From an uncultured Pelosinus sp. (lineage in GTDB: Bacteria; Bacillota; Negativicutes; Sporomusales; Acetonemataceae): DNA of 7,458 nt. The position numbers and the translations under genes are program-made. The notes under the pieces are model-generated. The model was given only the letters and a program-made list of their open reading frames with translations. It was not told the origin of the DNA and searched no databases. The stretch lies in the NCBI GenBank assembly GCA_900542835.1, contig UQPB01000087.1, positions 1 through 7,458 on the forward strand, written 5' to 3'. Shown piece by piece: positions 1-5,201 of this stretch (the stretch's first letter is position 1; every line of letters begins with the position of its first letter).

Positions 1-793
1 GCGGCAGCTTGTCAATAAAGCTTTTGCCGGCAATCCAGGACGACAGGTTAACCTGATGCCGGGTCAGGTTAAGATACTTGGCGCCTTCGTGCATTTTGCC
101 GCCATAATGCACCGGGATCGGATTTTCGGCGCCGTCAATAACGCCCTGCATGATGCCGGGATAGGCTTCCGCCAGCGGCATCGGCGTAGCGACGGCCCCC
201 ATGGCATTCATCATCTCGGTGGAAATGCGGATATTGGGAACCCGGATTTTCATGCCCTTCAAGTCCGCCGGTTTAGTCACCGGCTTGTTGGCAATGACGT
301 GGCGATCGCCGTAAATCCATTTTGAATGCACAATATACAAGCCCTTAGTCTCCAGCTTTTGGGAAAGCTCCTTGAACAAATCACTGTCGACCAGCTTATA
401 CAGCTGCTCTTTATTGTCGAAGAAGTACGGTAAAAAGGTGATGCCGAATTCGGGCACATAGTCCATCAGAAAGCCGCCGTCAGAAATGGAAATGACATTC
501 GAGCCAATGGTTAATTGCTCGGTCACATCTTTCTGCGAGCCCAGCTGGGAACTAGGGAAGTACTGGAACTCAACCCGGCCGTTGCTTCGTTCATGCATCA
601 GCCGGCCCCACTCCCGCAGCGCCTTATCATTGGGCTCACCGACATTGTTGGCATAGGAAATCTTAATCTTGATTTTTTCATCTTCCTTTACCGCCGGCTT
701 GCCGCTGCCGCCGCAGCCGGCCAGCAGCAGCGCCAGAACGGTCCAGCAGCCGATAATGATCCTGACATACCTATTGGTTGATAATGTGCTCAT
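1..793 (-). CDS. dctP: TRAP transporter substrate-binding lipoprotein, DctP family (C-terminus outside window)
   Basis: Extracytoplasmic solute receptor of a tripartite ATP-independent periplasmic (TRAP) transporter; it captures an organic acid and hands it to the DctQ/DctM membrane subunits. The frame is open from the ATG at 793 to the window edge (264 residues, against a usual 330-340, so roughly the last fifth is missing). A hydrophobic signal with a lipobox (LLAGC, Cys27) shows a lipid-anchored protein. Family motifs follow: R164 in YGDRHV, R184 in GMKIRVPN and N224 in DGAENP. These have the same 20- and 40-residue spacing as SiaP R127, R147 and N187, which bind the substrate carboxylate. 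The start is chosen because AAAGGGG lies 8 nt upstream; in-frame ATGs at 811 and 814 lack such a site. It lies 87 nt behind the medium-chain dehydrogenase with no terminator between, so it is probably the last gene seen of that operon, with dctQM expected just beyond. The ligand is probably an acid sugar (inference from the neighbours). Confidence 0.93.
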   Translation of the reverse strand, partial: MSTLSTNRYVRIIIGCWTVLALLLAGCGGSGKPAVKEDEKIKIKISYANNVGEPNDKALREWGRLMHERSNGRVEFQYFPSSQLGSQKDVTEQLTIGSNVISISDGGFLMDYVPEFGITFLPYFFDNKEQLYKLVDSDLFKELSQKLETKGLYIVHSKWIYGDRHVIANKPVTKPADLKGMKIRVPNIRISTEMMNAMGAVATPMPLAEAYPGIMQGVIDGAENPIPVHYGGKMHEGAKYLNLTRHQVNLSSWIAGKSFIDKLP

Positions 794-880
794 AGCAAAC
801 GCCCCTTTCATCATAAGGACTAAACGCTAAAATTAATACCCGCGCGTCCTGCTGCCGGCAAACCGGATTAACTGGCCGCC

Positions 881-1900
881 TTAAAACAAGACAACTGATT
901 TGATTACTTCCGGCGACGTCAGCTGCAGGAACCGCTCCTGATCAAGACGGAAGAAATCCACCTCATGACTGGGCAGCTGGCCGGGCCGGATTTTGCCGGC
1001 AGCAGCCAAGTCGACAACCAGCCGGAAATCTGCCCTGGTCGCGCCCCTGCTGCCGCAAAGAGTGGTTTCCCGCTTGTGAAACGCCAGATCATCGAACTGT
1101 ACCTCGCCTGTATGCAGGCCGACAAATACAAGGGTACCACCGGCGGCCAGCCGGCCAATCTGGCTGTTCATGGAGACGGCATTGCCGGTTGCGTCAATGA
1201 TGATCAACGGGCCGTCGCCATGTGTCAGCCGCTCCAGTTCAGCGGCGTAATCGGCTGTCAGCGGATTCAGGCAGGTTGAAAAGCCATAACGCTCCACGGC
1301 TGCCGCCAGCCGCTTTGCATTTGTTTCCGCCAGAATGACCTCGCCGCCAAGCGCCCGGCAAATATCGGCGACGCCCAGGCCGATTGCTCCCGCCCCGGCC
1401 ACCAGCACCTGATCACCGGCACGGATACCGCTGCGGCTTACCGCATGGGCTGCAATCGCGTAGGGCTCAAGCATAGCTGCGGTCTTGTGCTCGATTGCCT
1501 CCACAGCCAGCAGATAATCCGCGTCCACAGCCACATATTCCTGCATCGCGCCGCCGCGATGAACGCCCATTACCGAAAGGGCGCCACAGCAATTGGTCCT
1601 GCCCCGCCGGCAGGCAATGCAGCGGCCGCAATGCCGGTATGGTATGACAATTACCTGCTGTCCCGGACTAAAGCCGGCAGCGCCGCGGCCAGCGACTTCG
1701 CCGCTGATTTCATGGCCCATGACCTGGGGATAGGAAAACATCGGCTGGCGGCCATGAAAAGCGTGAATATCAGAGCCGCAGATCCCCAGCGCCCTGACCC
1801 GGACCAGAACCTGGCCCGCCGCCGGCTCAGGTACAGGGCGTAGCTCCCGCCGCAGCACGCCCGGCTGTTCGCATACAAGCGCCTGCATTTCAGAAGCCAT
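881..1900 (-). CDS. Zinc-dependent medium-chain (alcohol/polyol/acid-sugar) dehydrogenase
   Basis: A 339-residue MDR-superfamily oxidoreductase, expected to oxidise a secondary hydroxyl with NAD(P)+ in the cytoplasm. The GroES-like N-terminal half carries the catalytic zinc ligands C41 (GICGSD), H63-E64 (MGHEISGEV) and E145 (LEPYAIA). The structural zinc lobe is C91, C94, C97 and C105. The Rossmann half has GAGAIG at 169-174 and an acidic E192 at the end of the second strand, which favours NAD(H) (inference). Overall it resembles the RspB/LgoD-type sugar-acid dehydrogenases (L-gulonate or L-galactonate 5-dehydrogenase), but the substrate is not readable. The start at 1900 overlaps the upstream dehydrogenase by 11 nt. 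An in-frame ATG at 1888, one base after that gene's TGA, would give an N-terminus MQALV, the usual place for this family to begin, so the true start may be there. Either way translation is probably coupled. There is no strong Shine-Dalgarno, only a run of Gs upstream. Confidence 0.92.
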   Translation of the reverse strand: MASEMQALVCEQPGVLRRELRPVPEPAAGQVLVRVRALGICGSDIHAFHGRQPMFSYPQVMGHEISGEVAGRGAAGFSPGQQVIVIPYRHCGRCIACRRGRTNCCGALSVMGVHRGGAMQEYVAVDADYLLAVEAIEHKTAAMLEPYAIAAHAVSRSGIRAGDQVLVAGAGAIGLGVADICRALGGEVILAETNAKRLAAAVERYGFSTCLNPLTADYAAELERLTHGDGPLIIIDATGNAVSMNSQIGRLAAGGTLVFVGLHTGEVQFDDLAFHKRETTLCGSRGATRADFRLVVDLAAAGKIRPGQLPSHEVDFFRLDQERFLQLTSPEVIKSVVLF

Positions 1901-2663
1901 AGCTTAGCGCCCCCCCGTCCACGGCAAAATCCTGGCCGGTGATATAGGAGGAGGCGGCGCTGACCAGGAACCAGACCATGGCGCCGACCTCGCTGCGGGG
2001 ATGACCGTAGCGGTGCAGCGGCATACGATTGATGATTTTGGCCAGCCGGTCGGGATCGGCGACCGTTTGAGTCATACTGGTTTGAATCCATCCCGGCGCT
2101 ACCGAGTTAACCAATATATTGCGGCCGGCCCATTCGATCGCCAGTCCCCTGGTCATGCCGGCAACAGCCGCTTTGGTCGAGCAGTAAGGCGTGACTTCCG
2201 CAAAGCCAAGATGGGCGGCCATGGACGAAATATTGACAATCCTGCCAATATGCGGCGACCGGCTGAGATAGGCAAAGCACTGCTGCGCCAGAAAGAAGGG
2301 CGCGTCTACATTCAGCGTATGAATGTCCTGCCACCATTGCTGCGATACCGCCTCCGCCGGTGTCCGTTTGGTCATACCGGCGTTATTGACCAGAAAATCA
2401 AGACCTTCAGCTTCACCAATTTGCCGGACCAGCGTCTGCACCCGCGTAAAGTCGGTAATATCAACGGCGATATCGGTTACGTTGGGATTCAACCCGAAAT
2501 CCAAATCCTCACTGCGGGTCGGACGGCGGCTGAAGTTGTACACTTTGGCGCCGGCATCGGCTAGCAGATGGGCAATGCCCCTGCCAATGCCGGAGGAAGC
2601 GCCGGTAACAATACCGACCCGCCCCTCCAGTGAAAAGAATTGCTGCAATACAGTCTGCTCCAC
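1890..2663 (-). CDS. Short-chain dehydrogenase/reductase (SDR), gluconate-5-dehydrogenase-like
   Basis: A 257-residue classical SDR, the usual family length. Visible motifs in order are the dinucleotide-binding TGASSGIG (20-27), NNAG (93-96), the active-site Asn N118, Ser S147 (NISS), the catalytic pair Y160 and K164 (YCSTK), the PG motif at 190-191 and a C-terminal GQDFAVDGG. R46-R47 after the second strand, with no Asp there, hint at NADP(H), which is inference only. It would interconvert a keto and a hydroxyl group on a sugar acid; members beside acid-sugar dehydratases often act as keto-gluconate or fructuronate reductases. The start is GTG, with AAGGAG 8 nt upstream; that ribosome site begins inside the stop codon region of the preceding dehydratase, 12 nt away. 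The 3' end overlaps the zinc dehydrogenase. Two dehydrogenases of different folds in one operon suggest an oxidation-reduction pair that isomerises the substrate before dehydration. Confidence 0.94.
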   Translation of the reverse strand: MEQTVLQQFFSLEGRVGIVTGASSGIGRGIAHLLADAGAKVYNFSRRPTRSEDLDFGLNPNVTDIAVDITDFTRVQTLVRQIGEAEGLDFLVNNAGMTKRTPAEAVSQQWWQDIHTLNVDAPFFLAQQCFAYLSRSPHIGRIVNISSMAAHLGFAEVTPYCSTKAAVAGMTRGLAIEWAGRNILVNSVAPGWIQTSMTQTVADPDRLAKIINRMPLHRYGHPRSEVGAMVWFLVSAASSYITGQDFAVDGGALSYGF

Positions 2664-2675
2664 GTTCTACTCTCC

Positions 2676-3758
2676 TTACCTGATTTCCGACAAATGCTGC
2701 TTTAAGAAGCTGAAGCCCCAGCCAGGGGTTTGCCGCGGATAGGCAAAGCCATTCTCAATCCGCATCTGATTGTCAATGATGCTGTCAATCCAGTCAAAGG
2801 ACTCGGCACCGTAGGGATTGGGAACGGTACATAATAAGGGAACATCATAATCCTTATAATAATGCGGCAACACCGGCAAATGATAAGCGTGCGCCAGCAT
2901 GGCGGAGGCGCGCCAGGCTTCAACGCCGCCAATACGGATCAAATCAGGCTGCCACAGATCGAGGGCGTTGCGCTCAATCAGCGCCTTGAGCGCTTCCGTA
3001 TCATATTCGCGCTCGCCCATGGCCAGCGCAATGCCGGTTTTCTGGCGCAGCAGCTGATAAGCGGCATAATCGGTATGGCCGACAGGCTCCTCAAACCAAT
3101 GAATGCCAATCTTTGCCGCCTGGGTCGACAACGCGAGGGCATTGGGCAGACTCATGCCTTGATTGGCATCCATCATAATTTTCAAACGCGGTCCCACCGC
3201 CTCGCGCACCTTTTGCAGCCGCTCCAGATCGCGTTCCAGCTCCGGCAGTCCTACTTTGACTTTAACGGCGGTGAAGCCGCGCTGCTTATACTCCAGCACC
3301 TCTTCCACCAGTTCGGCATCACTGTAAGAAAGCCAGCCGCCGCTGCCGTATACCGGCACACGGTCCACCGTTTGCCCGAACAGCTTCCAAACCGGCTGCT
3401 GCAGCGTCTTGGCCCAGGCATCCCACATAGCCACATTCAGCGTGGCGGCAGCCCATTTTTGCAGCCCGTTATTACCAAAATACTCAGCCTCTTTTTCATA
3501 ATCGGCAATCAGCCGGCCGGTCTCATAGGCGTGGTAGCCTCTGGCAAAGTCTTTAATATCCCGCATCGCCCCGGCAATCGCGTTGGGCGAATAATGAAAC
3601 GACAATAAATAACCTTCACCGGTTACGCCATTGTCCAATTCAACTTCGGTTACAATAAAAGCAATCTCGGGAATTTGATGGGTTGCGTCGGCAATCGGCT
3701 TAGTCAGCGTCGATACCGCCCTGTAAAGATTAACGTTCTTAATTTTTGTCACGTACAT
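2676..3758 (-). CDS. Enolase-superfamily enzyme, mandelate racemase subgroup (probable acid-sugar dehydratase)
   Basis: First gene of the leftward operon; 360 residues from the ATG at 3758. Enzymes of this subgroup abstract the proton alpha to a carboxylate bound to Mg2+, giving dehydration or epimerisation. The catalytic set is complete: K166 and K168 (KVK), metal ligands D197 (MMDANQ), E223 (WFEEP) and E249 (MGERE), the D272-H299 dyad (QPD and LPHYY), and E319. Each sits two residues after the mandelate racemase counterparts as I recall them (K164, K166, D195, E221, E247, D270, H297, E317). Having both Lys and His bases fits dehydratases such as galactarate/talarate dehydratase, or a racemase. 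It does not look like the longer D-mannonate dehydratase (RspA). Start: AAAAGGAG lies only one base before the ATG but 7 nt before an in-frame GTG at 3752, so translation may really begin at the GTG (358 residues). The TRAP receptor and dehydrogenases downstream favour an acid-sugar dehydratase; the substrate is unknown. Confidence 0.92.
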   Translation of the reverse strand: MYVTKIKNVNLYRAVSTLTKPIADATHQIPEIAFIVTEVELDNGVTGEGYLLSFHYSPNAIAGAMRDIKDFARGYHAYETGRLIADYEKEAEYFGNNGLQKWAAATLNVAMWDAWAKTLQQPVWKLFGQTVDRVPVYGSGGWLSYSDAELVEEVLEYKQRGFTAVKVKVGLPELERDLERLQKVREAVGPRLKIMMDANQGMSLPNALALSTQAAKIGIHWFEEPVGHTDYAAYQLLRQKTGIALAMGEREYDTEALKALIERNALDLWQPDLIRIGGVEAWRASAMLAHAYHLPVLPHYYKDYDVPLLCTVPNPYGAESFDWIDSIIDNQMRIENGFAYPRQTPGWGFSFLKQHLSEIR

Positions 3759-3787
3759 GCTCCTTTTAAATACATACTATTCAGATT

Positions 3788-3793
3788 ACTATA
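3788..3793 (-). promoter_or_regulatory. Candidate -10 box of the catabolic operon
   Basis: On the minus strand this reads TATAGT, which would start transcription near 3781 and leave a 22-nt leader holding the AAAAGGAG site. At the proper 17-nt spacing the -35 hexamer (3811-3816) reads ACAGGC, a poor match to TTGACA. That is what an activator-dependent promoter looks like. Placement is tentative; TAGTAT nearer the gene is an alternative. Confidence 0.4.
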
Positions 3794-3803
3794 AATGATA
3801 CGC

Positions 3804-3820
3804 AAAAACCGCCTGTTTTT
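3804..3820. repeat. Perfect inverted repeat, possible operator
   Basis: AAAAAC and GTTTTT flank a 5-nt CGCCT spacer. It lies across the predicted -35 position of the leftward operon. It could be an operator half-site pair or chance symmetry in an A/T-rich stretch. Confidence 0.35.
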
Positions 3821-3836
3821 CTTGTCTTGCCTTGTC
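3821..3836. repeat. CTTGTC direct repeat, candidate AraC-type operator
   Basis: CTTGTC occurs at 3821-3826 and 3831-3836, exactly 10 bp (one helical turn) apart, with CTTGCC-like sequence between. AraC-family proteins commonly bind direct repeats on one face of the helix. Measured from the inferred operon start near 3781, the copies centre at about -42 and -52, a class-II activator position. They also overlap the -35 box of the regulator gene. The binding protein is inferred to be the adjacent regulator. Confidence 0.4.
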
Positions 3837-3855
3837 AGCTTTTTTGTGCTATTTT
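3827..3855 (+). promoter_or_regulatory. Sigma-A-type promoter of the AraC-family gene
   Basis: TTGCCT (3827-3832), a 17-nt spacer and TATTTT (3850-3855), preceded by TGC as an extended -10. Transcription would start near 3862, giving a leader of about 30 nt. This also rules against an in-frame TTG start at 3832, which would lie inside the -35 box, upstream of the transcript. Confidence 0.6.
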
Positions 3856-3891
3856 AACTTTAACAGCAAATTATCAGAAGTAAGGCAGGTG

Positions 3892-4770
3892 TTGGCGATC
3901 GCATTTCATAAGCGCCGGGCAAAGTATATCCTCAATCCCCGCACCCAAATCCATTATGCGATCTGCTCCTCCTATAAAGGCTCTGATTTTCCCCATATTC
4001 ATGATTTTTATGAACTGTTCTTTATTATTAAGGGCAGTCAAAGCCTTGTTGCCAACGGCAAAAAAATTCTTTTGCCGAAATCGTCCCTGACCTTGATCCG
4101 GCCGCAGGATGTTCACAGCAAGAAGTACATCGGCGATGGTTTGCATATCAATGTCGCTTTTTCCAAAGAAACGATGGAGGAACTGCTAAGCTATCTCGGC
4201 GACGGCTTTCCTTCCAAACAACTGCTGCAAGCAGAAATGCCGCCTTATGTAATTTTAAACCAATCGGAAAAATCGCTGATTCAAAGTAAACTGGAAAATC
4301 TCAACCTGATTACCGTTTACGATGAGGCCGCGATCAAAACCAATCTGCGGATCCTGCTGTTCGAGCTCTTAACCAGGTATTTCGCCAATGCGGAGGAGCC
4401 AAACGATATGCCGGCCTGGGTTGCGGCACTGTTGTCGGAAATGAAGCAAAAGGAGCACTTTACCAAGGGCCTGCCGGCTTTACTGGCAATATCAGGCCTG
4501 GCCCACGGCTACCTTTGCCGGGTGTTTAAAAAATATGTACAATTGACACCAACCGACTATATCAATGATCAGCGGCTGAATTACGCCAGCAATCTGCTGC
4601 GGCATACCGATATCGATATTGTTAATCTCGCACTTGAGGCCGGTTTTGGCAATCTCAGCCATTTTTATCATTTGTTTAAGCGAAAATTCCACACCACTCC
4701 CGCCGACTATCGCCGGCAGTTTGTACAGGCCAGCTTAGCAAGCGCTGATGAAATGAATCAGTCAGATTGA
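3892..4770 (+). CDS. AraC-family transcriptional regulator (cupin sensor + double HTH)
   Basis: Likely activator of the divergent catabolic operon. From the TTG at 3892 it is 292 residues, normal for the family. The N-terminal half is a cupin-type sensor: HIHDFYELFFIIKG at about 36-49, then a VANGKKILLP strand pair, RPQDVH and an INVAFS strand. This arrangement is reminiscent of ChbR/MelR-type sugar regulators. The C-terminal ~100 residues are two helix-turn-helix motifs with the family's LCRVFKKY and the AGFGNLSHFYHLFKRKFHTTPADYR signature. Start choice: AAGG ends 6 nt before the TTG at 3892; GTG at 3889 is the alternative. An upstream in-frame TTG at 3832 has no ribosome site and overlaps the promoter. 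Effector: probably the substrate of the adjacent operon or an intermediate (inference). No convincing terminator follows the stop. Confidence 0.92.
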   Translation: MAIAFHKRRAKYILNPRTQIHYAICSSYKGSDFPHIHDFYELFFIIKGSQSLVANGKKILLPKSSLTLIRPQDVHSKKYIGDGLHINVAFSKETMEELLSYLGDGFPSKQLLQAEMPPYVILNQSEKSLIQSKLENLNLITVYDEAAIKTNLRILLFELLTRYFANAEEPNDMPAWVAALLSEMKQKEHFTKGLPALLAISGLAHGYLCRVFKKYVQLTPTDYINDQRLNYASNLLRHTDIDIVNLALEAGFGNLSHFYHLFKRKFHTTPADYRRQFVQASLASADEMNQSD

Positions 4771-4962
4771 CGGAATTTTTTTCGTCTGGTAAGGCAGAAA
4801 GACCGTCGGGATACCATCAAGAAGGAGTTACAAAATAAGCAGGGGAACGATTCCGCGGAGGACACAGAGTAAGGCACGGAGGTTCGAGGTATGAAGCAGA
4901 GCTTAGCGTAGTGCAGGATCAGTTTAGTAAAAATAAATGCTGACAAAATTTTTCCAGGTTCA
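4771..4962. other. Gene-free spacer with a short purine-rich degenerate repeat
   Basis: About 190 nt follow the regulator without a supportable gene. A short open frame on the minus strand (4758-4946) has no ribosome site and no recognisable protein. Near the centre, CGCGGAGG (4854-4861) and CACGGAGG (4875-4882) recur 21 nt apart within a GGACACAGAG-like purine-rich context. This resembles the degenerate GGAGGACACAGAG-style intergenic repeats seen in many bacteria. It is probably a decayed repeat element, at low confidence. Confidence 0.35.
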
Positions 4963-4991
4963 TTTACAGACGCAGTGGCATATGCTATGAT
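4963..4991 (+). promoter_or_regulatory. Strong sigma-A-type promoter for the metal-exporter leader
   Basis: TTTACA (4963-4968), exactly 17 nt, then TATGAT (4986-4991), preceded by TGC as an extended -10. The start point is expected near 4998, which is where the 5' strand of the closing helix of the structured leader begins. It is the best promoter in the window. Confidence 0.8.
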
Positions 4992-4997
4992 AGACGA

Positions 4998-5136
4998 TAA
5001 CCAAACAGCTTCATACCGTTTCGTCAGACCGCCGGCTGCGGCCGGGGGTCGGGCCTTGCGTCTTGCCGTCCGGCAGGAGCAGGGCAGTGGTTAAAGACCA
5101 TGGGACAGTCATTTATGATTGTGTCATGGTTTTTTT
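4998..5136 (+). ncRNA. Structured 5' leader: candidate riboswitch/attenuator of the metal exporter (or a terminated small RNA)
   Basis: The RNA from the predicted start to the terminator has a clear hand-drawn fold. P1 closes it, UAACCA (4998-5003) with UGGUUA (5088-5093). P2 is a 10-position stem with one mismatch and a UGCG loop (5027-5036 with 5041-5050). P3 is a long hairpin: 5054-5067 with 5072-5084, GUCC loop, one bulged G. The junctions are 23 nt (5004-5026), GGG (5051-5053) and CAG (5085-5087). P1 is followed at once by an intrinsic terminator (5093-5136), and the coding start is 65 nt further on. This is the layout of a transcription-attenuating riboswitch. A metal ligand is inferred from the gene it precedes. 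I compared it from memory with the NiCo (czcD) and Mn (yybP-ykoY) classes and do not see their conserved cores. The alternative is an independent RNA of about 140 nt. Confidence 0.6.
5093..5136 (+). terminator. Intrinsic terminator in the leader of the metal exporter
   Basis: An AAAGACCATG arm continues through ACAGTCAT and pairs with ATGATTGTGT-CATGGT around a small TTTA-type loop, with one G-G mismatch and G-T wobbles. It is followed directly by seven Ts (5130-5136). It lies downstream of a strong promoter and 65 nt before the ATG, so it should stop transcription unless prevented. This suggests conditional readthrough. Confidence 0.75.
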
Positions 5137-5201
5137 GCATATTAGGGGACTACAGATTAAAACTAAACGCAAGATCAATGGTTTCTTGGAGGGAAAGAAT
5201 T

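Larger units (their letters stand above)
3759..3891. promoter_or_regulatory. Divergent control region between operon and AraC-family regulator
   Basis: This AT-rich gap separates the leftward catabolic operon from the rightward regulator gene. It contains the regulator's promoter (3827-3855), a weak operon -10 candidate (3788-3793, minus strand), a perfect inverted repeat (3804-3820) and two CTTGTC direct repeats (3821-3836). Both promoters and the repeats are packed within 70 bp. A single bound regulator could therefore activate the operon and occlude its own promoter (inference). Confidence 0.75.

Noticed and set aside
1..781. Plus-strand and other-frame open frames over the TRAP receptor and dehydrogenase genes
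   Set aside because: They are shadows of strongly supported minus-strand genes with clear motifs and lack ribosome sites of their own.
794..880. Terminator between the zinc dehydrogenase and the TRAP receptor
   Set aside because: Only a 4-bp CCGG/CCGG hairpin without a T-run is visible, so the genes are treated as one operon.
3832..3891. Extended N-terminus for the AraC-family regulator starting at TTG 3832
   Set aside because: No ribosome site precedes it, the added residues have no family similarity, and the codon lies in the -35 box of a good promoter whose transcript should start near 3862.
4767..4797. Possible terminator just after the regulator gene (GACGGAA...TTTCGTC)
   Set aside because: The 7-bp stem contains the T-run in its loop and arm and is not followed by one, so it does not have intrinsic terminator form.
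4758..4946. 62-residue minus-strand open frame
   Set aside because: It overlaps the end of the regulator gene and the degenerate repeat, has no ribosome site and no recognisable protein features.
4998..5136. Assignment of the leader as a NiCo (czcD) riboswitch
   Set aside because: A GGGACAG string resembles part of that motif, but it sits in the terminator arm and has no partner strand upstream. The other conserved junction segments are not found in order, so I leave the class open.
5100..5201. Extended N-terminus of the metal exporter from ATG 5100
   Set aside because: It would lie inside the terminator hairpin and has no Shine-Dalgarno, while ATG 5202 has GGAGG at 9 nt and gives the usual family length.
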